Assembly: GCA_031310005.1 (NCBI GenBank)
Contig: CM062379.1
Location: forward strand, 5,952,001-6,016,000
Origin: Dactylellina haptotyla
Lineage: Eukaryota > Ascomycota > Orbiliomycetes > Orbiliales > Orbiliaceae
DNA: 64,000 nt
Direction of reading: 5' to 3'
The position numbers were made by a program, and so were the translations under genes. The notes under the pieces were generated by a model. It worked only from the letters and a program-made list of their open reading frames with translations, did no database searches and was not told the origin of the DNA. Of this stretch, positions 13,019 through 24,866 are shown one piece after another. Each line of letters begins with the position of its first letter. Position 1 is the stretch's first letter.

Positions 13019-13936
13019 ACTGAGGGCGCACATACTCTTACTACTGAATAATAATAAGAGGAAGAAGCACCGGTACTGGTTTTTACCCTTCGCAAATTCC
13101 CGCCACCACCGCCATCCGCCCATTTCACCCATCCAATCCCTCCTCTTTCTCCTACTCTGTCCTCCACTCGTCCATTCATTTACTCGCCCACCCATTCATT
13201 TACACTGACCATCGACAAAGTGGTTAACGTTTGCGAGTGCGGTCAGTTTCTTCGAAGGGGGTAACCTAACAAACAACACCACCGCAATTACTCTACTCCT
13301 AACTCCAACGAATTTCACGTCTTGTCTCCGAACATAACGAATAACTACCACTCGGCTCTCGTTCCTCGAAGGACATTCTCTTAGAGCCTGACATTCTTCC
13401 CGATACCCAAACCTGTGATCTCCCGCCGAACTGCCCGCCAGTTATTCCACACCTGCCCTTTTCTTGTCGTTTGGAATTTCGACCTGTCCCTCTGTCGCGG
13501 AAAAACCAAAACCTTGCAGGAGGAAGAGAAGAAAGAAATAAAAAAACCTCAGCGCACGACTTGCTCCCGTTAATACTCCCCTTTCGGCTTCGCAAACTTT
13601 CGTTTCTTTTCTTTTCTAAACTCTCCATTTTATATACGCTCTCGATCTGTTTCCGTGAACCGGGACTTTGGACACTGACGCGCGAAACCCTCGGTTGATC
13701 CTAGCTTACGACTTTTGTCAGCGACATTATTATTGAAGTAATCTCTTTCTATTTTTCTTCCTGTCTAAGGACAGCCTCAAAAAGCTTCGGGCGGAGGAAG
13801 AGCGTTCGTAACATATCCGCTCTCTCTGCTTCGATCCTGTAAACCTTCTATTCTCTCCAACTTAGACGACTCGCCTCGAAAAACCGGAATCTCGGTGTGG
13901 ACCTCATTACCACCGTTTACATATATCATACAAAAA

Positions 13937-14736
13937 ATGGCAGGAAAGGGGGGAATGACGATGTACAAGCTGGTGGTGCTTGGTGATGGGGGTGTTGGTA
14001 AAACTGCATTGACCATCCAGGTAGGCCGCCGACAGCTCCCTCCATCTTCGCACGGAGCGTTACAACTAGTTTGCATTGGACTGACAGCAAGCCCACTTTT
14101 TACCCCTCATAGCTATGCCTAAACCACTTCGTAGAAACCTATGATCCCACCATCGAGGACTCATACCGAAAACAAGTCGTCATCGATGGACAGTCGTGCA
14201 TGCTGGAAGTTCTAGATACCGCCGGTCAGGAAGAGTACACCGCCTTGCGAGACCAATGGATACGCGACGGCGAAGGTTTCCTGCTGGTTTACAGTATCTC
14301 GTCCCGGTCTTCTTTCACTAGAATAAAGAAATTCCATCAACAGATCCAGCGGGTCAAGGATTCCATCCCCGGTGCCTACGGCGGTGGTTCCCCGCTCAGC
14401 ACACCCGTCCTCTCCAGCGGCCGCGATATTACCGTCCCAATACCAATCATGCTTGTTGGCAACAAGTGCGATCGGGCAACCGAGCGAGAGGTGTCTCCGC
14501 ATGAGGGGATGGAGCTAGCTCGTGAGCTAGAGTGCCAATTTGTCGAGGCATCCGCTAAGAACTGCGTCAATGTCGAGAAGGCTTTCTACGATGTCGTCAG
14601 GCAATTGAGGAAACAACGACAGAGCAACAGCAGCCGCAGCAAGGTCCAGAGACCTCGCCGGGAGGATGCCCCGCTTCGAGACAAAAACGTCGACAAGGAC
14701 CGGTACCAGAAGAAGTCCAAGTGCATCATTCTGTGA
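13937..14736 (+). CDS. rasB: Ras-family small GTPase, RasB/Ras2 type
   Basis: Two exons (13937-14020, 14113-14736) give 235 aa. The 92-bp intron follows TIQ of the P-loop helix. The ATG in CAAAAAATGG is chosen because it yields the family's [19 protein letters not shown] start. Visible parts: P-loop GDGGVGKT (16-23), switch [10 protein letters not shown] (38-46), DTAGQEEY (63-70), NKCD (145-148), SAK (175-177) and a basic tail ending in CIIL (232-235). The ordinary Gly12-equivalent is Gly18, so nothing suggests a constitutively active form. An extra Gly/Ser/Pro-rich stretch of about 20-25 residues (about 112-136) lies before the NKxD strand; fungal RasB-type proteins commonly carry a longer region there. 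As a Ras protein it should be a membrane-bound GTP switch controlling growth and morphogenesis. A terminal Leu in the CAAX box predicts geranylgeranylation rather than farnesylation. Confidence 0.92.
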
Positions 14737-16795
14737 ACGATGTATTGACAAACCGAAAAGTAAAAAATATAAAATATAAAACCAACAAAACACGCAAACA
14801 CACACACACGTAGCAGAATACAGGCACGGAGGGGAAGAGGGTTACCTTGGTTTCAACAATTTTACAAGACAAAAACTAAAAGGGAAACCCTCTGTGCGGA
14901 TAGGGGGGTATCCAAGGATTTTTCGACATCCCGGAAAAAAGACTTTATGTTAAATTTTGATATAAGTCCAGTATCAAAAGAGGGCTCTTTTTTCTACTAG
15001 ACTTTTGGAATATTTTAAGCTAACTACAACTACGAAGCTCTACAAATCTGTCACGCGGCGCATCTTCTGTTTATCTCGTGGTTTTCGCAATATGTTTCCT
15101 TTGTTTCTCCTTTCCATCTCATACGCCTTCCCGTTTCCCTTATTTCGTTAAATCTTTCTTATTTGCTCATGCAAATTGGTTTTTTTTCCCTTCTCCTCTT
15201 CTCTTCTTTTAACTTTTTCCTGGCCGTCAAAGGGCAATTATCCTCCTGGTTGTTGCAGTATGGCGGTCTTTTTCTAAACGGCTTAGCCTATTTGTTATAA
15301 TGAGCCATTATTTTGATTGAGCTTTCCTACGTTGTTCTCCAACTAACCAACCCCTCTTCTTCCAAATGTAGCTCCTTTGAAAATATAGCGCCTCAAACTT
15401 TCTGTAGCGGATTTTGGTTTTTCCTCTTTATTGGAGTTACTTTCGAGCTGCCATACCCTGACCCTACTCCTTTTCTTATTCTTCTACTTCTTCATATTTC
15501 TTCCTCTTCATACTTCAAATTCTTGTACTCCCTTTTTTTGTTTGCTACACTTTTGACAGCTTTTCTCTGAATCCGACCTTACTTACGATATCCAATTCAA
15601 TTGATTACCTTTTTGCACTCGAATTCTACCTATCCAGTGAATGATATATTCTCTGTTTACTCACTAGAAAACTATTCAGAAGCCAAGTAGGACCCTTTTT
15701 TTGTTTGACGGGCCAAGACTGTACCCTTGCAATATCTTGTATTATAGGAGACGGGAACCAGGCTTCGCTCGAGAACGCTTGGTGGTTGGTAACGTTAACA
15801 AGTTGGTGATGTGGGGGGTTTCATGGAGGCTCGGTTTCGATATCAAAGGATCACACGACAAAACCCATGGAAATAACCGCCACGCTCGGATGTACGAGTG
15901 TACTTACGCGTCCAGTACGGCAGATACCATGCAAATTTTGTTTGTCACTTTTATTAAAGGGAAAAAAAGCGCAAGAATCATTCAGAAGCGGAAAAATCTT
16001 ATTCCTATTTTTTGGTGTCCGTGTGTGTACTCCCAGCCAAGCATTATTCCAAGTGGAACAAGATTCCAAATCGTAACAGTAATGTCATGTCGTAAGAAAA
16101 GTAGTCAACCTTGTAGGCCTTACGAGGTCTGAGTGGGTGGGAAACCAAAAGAAAAAGTGATACAAACAAGCAGCTTGCAAGAACCGAGACGTCAAAATGC
16201 GAAAGAAAATGCAGGCATAAAACGCGGGGCACCTGGGAAGAGTGGGACGCTAAAGCAAGGTATGCCCTAGTACAGGCAAGGGATATAATTTTTTTGAATC
16301 GTTTGTGAGAGTACTAAAGTGGTAGACGGGCGGCCTAGGCCTTTGATCGGTATAGGCCGTGGCTCAATCTGAAGGTGTTATGCAGGTCATTATTATACTA
16401 TATATAACCTGTCAGGCTCAACAGCTTGCAGATATTGATATCCTCAAAGGCTAAAAGCGTCTATTTCGATTACAACGGCTGTAAACTTCTGGGTCGGTTT
16501 AAAAAACCCTCACTTTTGAAGCTTACTAAGGGTACAGTCTCGATTCCCTGGCATCTATCAAGGAGCCGCGAAAGTTCGAAAGGGCCACATTGTCAACACA
16601 ATTGCAAATTTTGGCTTGCATATGGCTATTTCAATCATTGGAAACCCTTTGCGTTGCCCGCCGCTCTGAAATACCATTAAATAAACATATATTTTTTGAA
16701 ATAAATATGTACATAAGATAAACAAGTACGTAATATGAGGATTGTTGGCAAATCCACCCCATCCGCAATTAGATCACTAGGCTTCGCGTGTCCGT
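14737..16795. other. Intergenic region between the Ras gene and a convergent secreted-protein gene
   Basis: No supported gene. It contains the 3' ends of two convergent genes. Directly after the Ras stop codon there are A-rich and AC-repeat stretches suitable for a 3' untranslated region, followed by pyrimidine-rich sequence from about 15.1 to 15.6 kb. Open frames here are short and compositionally like chance frames. Confidence 0.5.
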
Positions 16796-18589
16796 CTATT
16801 CATCAAAAAATCTTGGAACAGAGGTATCTCTGACAGGCAATCCACCATTACCGTCTGTCAACATGACCGTATAGCACGTTGAAACGATACCGCCGGTGAT
16901 GACATTCCTCGCTGCCTCGCTTTGTAGAAACCCCAAACCTTCATTGATGTGATCTTCAGTGTCGAAACGTACAACAAACACCTTCGAATCCTGACCTTGC
17001 AAATCACAGATTACCGGAGCATAGTACTTTGAATCAGTTGTTGAGACAGCTAGGATACCCTGCTGCAGGCCCTCGACTCGTAGAGGAACGAATGTGCTAT
17101 CGTTGTATTTAGATTGTTAGTTTTGCGAACTTGTATGTTAGAAATACGCTGGCGGGGGCGTCACTCACACATATAAAGCCGTCTTGGGCACTAGGTCTTG
17201 CTTATGTAAACGGATCCTACTGACACCGAAAGCTTGGATCTCATCGGCATACAGAGTGAACATCCTCTCAGCATCATCGGCTATGATGAGGCCGCCTTGG
17301 GATATGAATGTTCTTGTTTCGCCGGTGGCCAAGCTGGAGGAATTATCACGCCGAACGAGGTTACCATTGGCTGTTTCGACGAGAACGAAAGGATCGGTGC
17401 CATTATAGGAGGAGATACTGATCGGGCCGTCGGAGTTTTCAAACGCCCCTGGGGTTGTTGTCGGGGTCGGGACCCCAGAGTCAACGCGGTTGGTATCTGT
17501 CGCAAGAATTTCGTTTACAGTGTACGTCGATGTTGCGGTGTAATTTGGGTCTATATCGTCGGGTGAGAGAAGCGATGTATCATTGTCGGCGTCAGGGAAG
17601 GCACCAAAGCCGAATTCAGCGGTGGCGTTGGTGTCTGCGGCTATGAACTCAGACGTCACGTTTGCTAGTTGATCGTCAGGGCCATTAGAGAGCAAGTCGC
17701 CCTCGAGTGTGATTTCTTCCGTAGTAATGATATCCCCACCAGTATTAGAATCACCGGGTTCGGCTCGGGGTATCAGTTGGGGCCCTTTCTGTGTAGTTGG
17801 TGATAGCGGATGGTTTCTTTTATAAACGTAGTGTGTCCCTGGTAACGGTTTCTGCTGGTTGCCAAATTTGATATCCACGTCCTTGATGGCTTCGTGAAAA
17901 CGGATCGGAAGACTCCGAAAGGTAATATGATTTGGGATATCTAAGTCATTGTTGTCATCTTCAACAGGGAAGGCTATTTGTGACCTGGGGGCATGTAGCA
18001 GTGATATTAGTTGAAGGTTCGATATGAAGGAGCTAGGAGAAGCGAAAATGTTTAAAACGTACATAACCCAAAACCGATTGCTATCAAGATGCACATCCGG
18101 GAAGCATGCTGTATGTGTGAAATTGGCTCCGATGAACAGCAGTTCTCCATATGGACTCCACTTCTCCTTAGCCAGTTCGTAAGCCTTATTGTCATTGAAT
18201 GTAATGGTCATATCCGCTATGCCGCCGTAGCCGGGTTCGCCGCAGTGCACAGATTCAATGTAGTTGCTGTGTTCGAGAGCGACGACATCTGTAAAGTATT
18301 CTGCCCAGAGGTGGGCAACGGCGATTTTACCTAATCCATTATTTTAAGTCTCTTATCTATTATAAATATAAATGGAAGACTTACCATCGTCGTTTACTTC
18401 AGTGTTTGAGTAGAACACAGTAACATGGGAGCTGGGTATAAGATGCTCATAGTCGGCGGTATCTGTCTCCCAGTGAATACCTGGTATCAGATTGTTGTGG
18501 CTAGGGGCATGTTCAACAATCTCAAAAGCCGCCAGTGGTGTAGAGGCAGCTACCAGTAAAAGTATATAGTATAAATGTGATTTGAGCAT
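16796..18589 (-). CDS. Secreted protein, possibly of the fungal DUF7029 type
   Basis: Four exons on the minus strand (18589-18385, 18330-18063, 17984-17169, 17096-16796) give 529 aa. Introns are 54, 78 and 72 bp with donors GTAAGT, GTACGT and GTGAGT. Residues 1-21 form a clear signal peptide (LYYILLLVAASTPLAA). The following module contains HVTVFYSNTEVNDD, HLWAEYFTDVVALEHSNY, CGEPGYGGIADMTITF and GELLFIGANFTHTACF, and has Cys residues that could pair outside the cell. The middle (about 230-380) is Thr/Asn/Asp-rich with several N-x-S/T sites. The C-terminal 150 residues look folded (VFVVRFDTEDHIN). It is probably exported or wall-associated. It resembles fungal secreted proteins annotated only as domains of unknown function; I suggest DUF7029 from memory and could not check it. 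It is divergent to another large secreted protein gene 1.1 kb away, which suggests shared control. Confidence 0.75.
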
Positions 18590-19695
18590 TTCTTGTTCTG
18601 CGCGCTCGAGGCAGTTGATTGGTCCTTAAAGTGTAAATAAGTTCTGGAGCGCGAGAAGCGAGGCGTCGAGATGCTGGTATACTATATATTTCGAAGTAGG
18701 ACGCCAAAGACCCAAGTTGCAAGGATAAGGAAATCGATATAAGGAAAGGAATCCAACACTGGAAGGCGTATCAAAGAATATATTTCAGTCTTGCTGGCCT
18801 GACAGGATTTTCTCGCCTTCTGAAAATTAATTTAGACAGTCGTTAAAGTCCCATGTGGCATCGTGATATTATTCTCCGTACTCAACCCATCAACCTGGTG
18901 AGCCTATCAATCGCGGTACCGATATCAACCGACAGACGGGATACATATCAGCTGCGACACGTTCTAGAACGCCGTTTGGGCTGAACTTAAACCAGGTGTT
19001 ACTTTACTGGATGCAATTTGAACACGGCGATTTTTCGCCGCCACAAACACTCGAAATGCAACATTTGGGCGTTGAACCGGGCGTGTGGAGATTGCCCCAA
19101 TTAGCAAGAACAAGCGCGAATTGCACCAAACTAGGCCCTCAGGTATTCCTGTGTGCGACCAAAGGGTCATTTAAGCTTAATGAGAAACAAATTTCGAGGC
19201 TCGATCGAATATTCTCGTCTAGCCAGCTTACCGCGTTGAGTTGGAGGGTATCCTAGGCCCCGCGTCAGTTCGGGCTCCTCATTGGTATCTCCGGCGGTCG
19301 AGACCCCTCACTAGACTATCCCAGGTTAGAGAGTGGCCTAATAATACAGCCGAGGCGCGACGGCAATGCTACAATGAGTGTAGCAAGTTGTTCTGGGCGC
19401 TGGTTATATCGACTAAGGCACATATCACGACATGTTTTGAAGCCAGCTGATAAACATCTATCTGAACGCCAGCCTAAAAAATTCGGAAATTCACGAATTG
19501 GCTCGCTCTGAGTATTCGAGACTAGTCGAATATGTGGCTCGCCGTCAATATACCAGAATGCGATTTTCTAAAATGAAAATAAATCAAATGTTGGTTCAGA
19601 GAGCGTGAGGAATATATATCCAGATGCTAACTCGACTTGAGCGCAGAGCAATCTATTTCCAAAGCCTAGCGATTGGCTGAAGTATCCAAATCAGC
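18590..19695. promoter_or_regulatory. Shared divergent promoter region of two secreted-protein genes
   Basis: The 1.1-kb space separates start codons facing away from each other (18589 minus, 19696 plus). It contains no supported gene. TATA-like ATATATAT runs lie about 70-85 bases upstream of the plus-strand start (near 19611-19618) and TATACTATATAT about 85 bases upstream of the minus-strand start (near 18677-18688). No known regulator site was identified with confidence. Divergent arrangement makes co-regulation plausible. Confidence 0.5.
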
Positions 19696-22600
19696 ATGAA
19701 GACTACGATAATACTAGCTGCAGCAACCCTCCTGGGTTCAGTCTCGGGTAGCCTCACTGAAAGAGATATCATCGAGCGAGGTTTGTAATATATCTTGGAT
19801 TGACGTTAATATTCATGGAAAGAATCTTATACTAACCGGGTATATACATACAGGATTACTTCGCTCTTCTAAATCTGGGAGTCCGGACTGGAGTACGACA
19901 AACCTGAACAACATAACCTTCGTCCCAGCGAATGCAGCTTCCGTAGATACTAATTTTAAGGCTTCATATTTGAATTCCGTTTATATTTCGAAATACGATC
20001 CTTTGATCTGCATATCCACCTGCAATTACTTCAACTGTAAGACTCTCATATATAAATATCATTAAGAATGCAAATGAACATTATATACTAACCTTAGAAA
20101 ACACAGCGGTTCAAGCGTCCCAGCCGAAAGCACTTTGCGGCCGCAAGAAATGCAACTTTGCCAATATATATGCTCTGACCCATCGAGGACTACCTACAAA
20201 ATATGTTTGCTCTTTTTTCCAGTCGAAGCTCCGGCCTGACGATGCTAAAGTCAGCTCTATGAGATTCGATTGGGTTAGCTACAAGGTTAGCAGGTCCATG
20301 ATTATTTCGAGGAGGTTTTCAGCGCCGGCAGGCTTGAGCTGCTGGATAAACACCGGTTTATCAGCGATGTCGTCCATGCCGTACATGAGAAGTATCTCTC
20401 CGATAGCAAAGGTCCGCCTGGCTTCGTCGTCCTCGGTGAGCTCGAGTGGTTCGGTAGCATCTTCTACTGTGACCTCTGGTTCTACCTCTGAATCTGAAGT
20501 TACGAGCACCACTCGGTCTTCTAGCACTACGAGCAAAGAAACTGGTGATTCAACTACTACTCCCAGTACAACAAAGTCGGATACATCAATGACTTCCGGT
20601 GTGGATGAAACTACAAGCGGCTCCAGCGTTACAACCTCGTCTTCTGCTGCTACCAGCACCACTACAAGCCCAACTTCCCAAGCTAGCAGTTCTAGTAGCT
20701 CGACAATAGCACCTGAGTCTTCATCGTCTAGCTCGTTTGCTTCGAGCTCATCTGACTCCAGCACTTCTATATCGAGTACCCAGAGTTCGAAAACTTCAGC
20801 TTCGTCCAACCCGGCTACGACCAGCACGGGCTCTAGTAGCTCTGTATCTACTGGAACTACCTCAAGCACCTCTGTATCCGAAACCTTTGCGTCCAGTTCG
20901 CCAGTCTCGAGTTCGTCAACTACTGTGAGTGATGGCAGCAGTAGCAGCACAAGTTCAAACACCGTAGACACAACATCTGAACCTAATTCCTCAACCTCAA
21001 CTGTTGCGAACTCGGCGACCCCAACTACCACAGAGGTTCGTACAACATCGAGCGCGACAACAGCCCCATCTACCTCACGAGCTACCACCGAATCCACATC
21101 GGATGATGGCAATTCAAGCAGCGCTACATCTACAACTGAGTCTTCCTCGAGTTCGCCAGTGTCGAGCACGACGAGCGCTGTTACAATTTCACAAGATGGC
21201 ACGAACTCGGATTCAAACACGGATTCAAGCTCATCAACTACCTCTGGTAGAACGAGTATTTCGTCCTCTGGAGAAATTACAACAACTTCGACTAGTCGTA
21301 GCACCGATACTACCACAGAATCTCCATCGTCGGAAAATCCAGCTTCAACCACAACGGCCACCACAACATCTGGTTCGACATCCGAGGCGGATGTAAATAA
21401 TAGCAGTAGCACAACTGCATCTCAAAACGATGGTTCTTTAACTAGCACTCTCGAGTCCTCGACGCTTACTCCCACAATAAGCTCATCTGTTAGTACTGGC
21501 GTTACTACAGAACTGAGCACTACTACGTCTATTGCAACCTCAAGGTCGATCTTGACAGATGAACCTGTTTTTTCTAGCTCATCTACTTCCTCAGCAAGTA
21601 GCAGTAGTTCGGCGGGATCTTCTGCATCTGATAGCAGTTCAAGCCAAACGAGGGAGACTTCTACTCCGACGAGCTCGAGCGTGATTTCTACTCTTGAGAC
21701 TACTAGCATATCAAGCTCGAGTAGAAGCTCTACTAATGAGAACTCAACGGTTGAGAGTTCTACGACTCAGAACTCCGTTACAACTGCACCCCCGGTCACT
21801 ACTAGCTCCGTTGACACCAGCACTGTCTCTACTAGTTCGAGTTCATCTGGTTCTAGTTCTCGCTCAACAAGTTCTACTGAAGATTCTAGCTCTACCAGTT
21901 CCACCCTGACAACTTCTGGCTCTGTCGACTCTAGTATTTCTGTTTCGACCTCAATTGAAACTAGCACCACGAGTGCCACCGACCCTAGCTCCGTGATTTC
22001 TAGCTCGACAGAGCATACGTCGACTGTTTCGAGTACGACCGTTTCTAGTTCTACAATATCGAGTACAACAAGCCCCAATGCTTCGGATTCTAGCACGACC
22101 GCTACAAGCACTGCAGTTACTTCTACGACGTCTTCCTCTAGTCCAGACTCGAGGGTATCTACATCATCTTCTATTACATCTACAACTACAGATATCGTGG
22201 ACTCCAGCTCCCAGACATTAACCACAACATCCGATGGCGACTCTAGTATCGCAACTGGCAGCACATTGGGTACTGTCGATACTACAACTACAACCACAAC
22301 TAGTGCTACATCAGATACTGAAACCAGTATAACTTTAAGTGTCAGCTCGGAAACCACCGGTAGGACTACTGGCGATGTATCTAGCACCACGACTACGGAA
22401 AATCTAACTTCATCGACCACAACATCGCTCGTCCCACCATCTGCATCACTTGATGCGGATTTTGATATCCATCTTGACCAGCAGATAGGCTACCTAGCTC
22501 CAGACACCGATAGCTACTACGCACAGTTGTTCCCAGGTATCGATCTCTCTGATACCAACAACGGGACTCTCACCCGTCGCCTTATAAATCGCCTCTCTCC

Positions 22601-24866
22601 TCTCTTCGCAGCCAGAAATCACAGAAACATGCGCCGCGGCTTTTTTAGCTTCGTCAAGGCCGTGGCTAAAGTTGTCGTTAAAGTAGCTCAAGCACCAATC
22701 AGAATCGCACTCACGATTATTACCTACATCTTACCTCCCGTGGACAAGGAGATCGGCTTTGGTATTCCGTTCAGGTTTAGCGCACCGAGCTGGCTCCCAG
22801 ATGGCGTTTTGAGGGACGAGGACGGCTTCCTTTTCTTTAAGGCAAAAATTCCGCAGAATAAAGTCGACGCGTATAAGGCTAAGAACAAGGTATTGAAAGA
22901 CCGAGAATATAAACCGAAGGGAATTAAGTTTGAAACCGGCATCGGCGCAGAATTCAACATGTACTGCAAGGATTGTTACGTGGAGACGGGATTTCAGATC
23001 ACGGGCCACATTGCATTCGATAAAGGCAGCATGAAGTCGTTGAATGTAGGATATAATGGTCCAATGACGGTCAATCTCGGTCTTGTGATGAAGGCGGAGG
23101 GGTTTTACAACCCGGTGCTCACAAAGGATTTGAAGAAGATTTACCTCACATCCTGGAGAATCCCACTTATCCTTTCGGTAGGGCCTGCAGTTACGTTTAG
23201 AGTTGGTTGGGAGGTCGATTTGCGGGGATACGTGTCGCTAAAACCGACGTTTAAGCTAGACTGGGCGAAGTTTGGAGCGGTTGTAGGGCTCGTCGGGGAC
23301 AAAGACTGGCCGAGTCCGTTACCGTCTAATTGTTCGATAAAATTTGCTATTGAGGCCGGTGCATCTCTGGCGACCAACGTGTTCTTGGAAGTTGCGATTA
23401 CTTCCGGAGTTGAGATAACGGGTATAGGTGATGCTGAAGCTGGAGTATACATTCGGGGGGGCATGGGGTAAGTCTTAAATTCGGTATGGTGTTTATATAT
23501 TATTGCTAACATTGAGTATTGTAGCTTCGCAATGGAAGTCAAACAAGAATGGGATATCACAGGTGATAATGAAGGAGATGATGATATGTGTAAGGGTATC
23601 GGGCTGTCCCGCCATTGGTTTGTAGACGCATCGGTCAAGGGGAAAGCTACTGCCAAGATCTTGAACCTTGGATTAGCCAAAGAATTCCCTCTGTTTAAGA
23701 CGACCATACCGGTCCCACCGAGTACCTGCTTCTCATGGTCGACGACCAAGCCGCCATCGGCGTCTACAACGACTGTGACGGCTACGGTCGTCACTACGTC
23801 CTCTCGCACGACCAATAACCCCGCGCTTCCATCATTGGTGGATCCTGGCTGTTTCCCAGACGGAAATGCGCTTGTTTCCTTTAACACGCCGTCGTGTCGC
23901 TCTCACAACGGTACACTGGTCCACGGCCGCGATGATCAATGGTACCAAGTAACCTGTGGTCAAGACTATGCAACCGAAGATATCGAAGTCACCGGTCTCG
24001 GCTCTCTGGGCGATTGTTTTGACCGGTGCCAGGAAATGAACGTACAAGCTCGTTCTGTCGTTTGCGGCGGCGTGGTATTCGTGCCGGGCATGGTCAAGAA
24101 TTGCAAATCATGCCATTTGAAATCCACAACTCCACGCACCAAACAAAGCCCCACACTCTACGCCGTGGAAAGCATGCGGCGGGTGAACCCGCCTACGAGT
24201 GCTCGGAGTTGCGATAACGATACCCCTTACAAATACCCGGGTACCAACGGTACCGTCTTTCAGCAAAACTGCGGCTGGTCTGTGAACGTGGAGAGCCCGC
24301 AAATAAGGAACCGGAGACCCGCAGATGATTATTTCGTATGCATAGACCTCTGCGCTCAGGATTCCGCCTGTAAGGGCGTCTGGTATCAGCCGGAGCTGCA
24401 GAGCTGCTGGATGATGACGGGTATAGATACCAAATATCTCTTCCGAGATTATAGCGGCATTGACAGCGTTGCGTTTGTGAGCGACCAGCTCATGTCTACG
24501 AAGAAGGTGGATTGCCAGTATCCAGAAATCTATGGGCAGAGCAACGCACTGGACAAGAGTTACTTCCCCTTGGAGAATTCATCGAAACAGTTCTTCGTGG
24601 ATTGTGGGACGAGGTACCTCGGGTTCGATTATAACCAGTTCACGCAAGGTGGGTTGACTTTGGAAGAATGTGTGAAGGCTTGTGCTGCCGATAACCAGTG
24701 CGTCGCGGCAAGTTGGTCCCATCGGCCGGGGGAGGCATTCAGATGCTTCCTAAAGAACGCTTGGAATACATACCAGTGGTTCGACGGGCTGGGGACAGGA
24801 AGTGCGCCGGATGGTATGTGGGATACGGTGGTGCTGTCAACGTATGCTCTGTCCGACGCTATATGA
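19696..24866 (+). CDS. Large secreted mucin-like protein with C-terminal PAN/Apple-like modules
   Basis: The simplest model has four exons (19696-19780, 19854-20036, 20107-23467, 23525-24866) and 1656 aa. Residues 1-18 are a signal peptide (TTIILAAATLLGSVSGS). Residues 70-140 are a Cys-bearing Apple-like module (CNFANIYALTHRGLPTKYVC). About 198-868 is almost pure Ser/Thr with Val, Gly and Glu, expected to be heavily O-mannosylated. About 871-1280 is a folded region beginning near DFDIHLDQQIGYLAPDTDSY; it contains dibasic sites (TRR, MRR), a hydrophobic segment near 944-968 and CKDCYVETGFQITGH. A Thr/Ser linker leads to three Cys-rich PAN/Apple-like modules (about 1319-1425, 1436-1535, 1539-1656). 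No GPI signal was seen. A surface or adhesive role is inference. The frame between 20250 and 20440 is doubtful; two extra short introns or a pair of compensating shifts are possible there. Confidence 0.7.
20430..22440. repeat. Low-complexity Ser/Thr coding tract
   Basis: About 2 kb of AGC/TCG/TCT/ACT/ACC-rich sequence encodes some 670 residues that are mostly Ser and Thr. There is no fixed repeat unit; short words such as SSTS, TTSS and STTS recur irregularly. Because of the codon pattern the opposite strand also stays open over long stretches (20279-21412 and 21767-22420), with an unnatural Val/Glu/Leu/Asp-only composition that marks those frames as shadows. Confidence 0.85.

Larger units (their letters stand above)
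6732..13936. other. 7-kb gene-poor region
   Basis: Apart from an exon-like fragment at 8784-8966, no coding region could be supported in this stretch. The part next to 6731 is the promoter and leader of the minus-strand PH gene. The part from about 12.2 to 13.9 kb is rich in pyrimidine tracts and probably holds the promoter and a long leader of the Ras gene. It contains simple repeats: ACA units at 8389-8404, three tandem CAATTG at 8415-8432, and CA/CG-CA units at 12994-13018. No terminal repeats or transposase-like frames were noticed. A non-coding RNA or a fast-evolving multi-exon gene cannot be excluded. Confidence 0.45.

Noticed and set aside
6732-13936. Transposon or virus-like element as the reason for the gene-poor interval
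   Set aside because: No transposase, reverse transcriptase, integrase or capsid-like frames and no long terminal or inverted repeats were noticed; a genome-wide repeat comparison would be needed.
20279-21412. 377-codon minus-strand open frame, and another at 21767-22420
   Set aside because: They lie antisense to the Ser/Thr tract and are almost only Val, Glu, Leu, Asp and Ser, the mirror of TCG/ACT-type codons; no signal, domain or splice structure.
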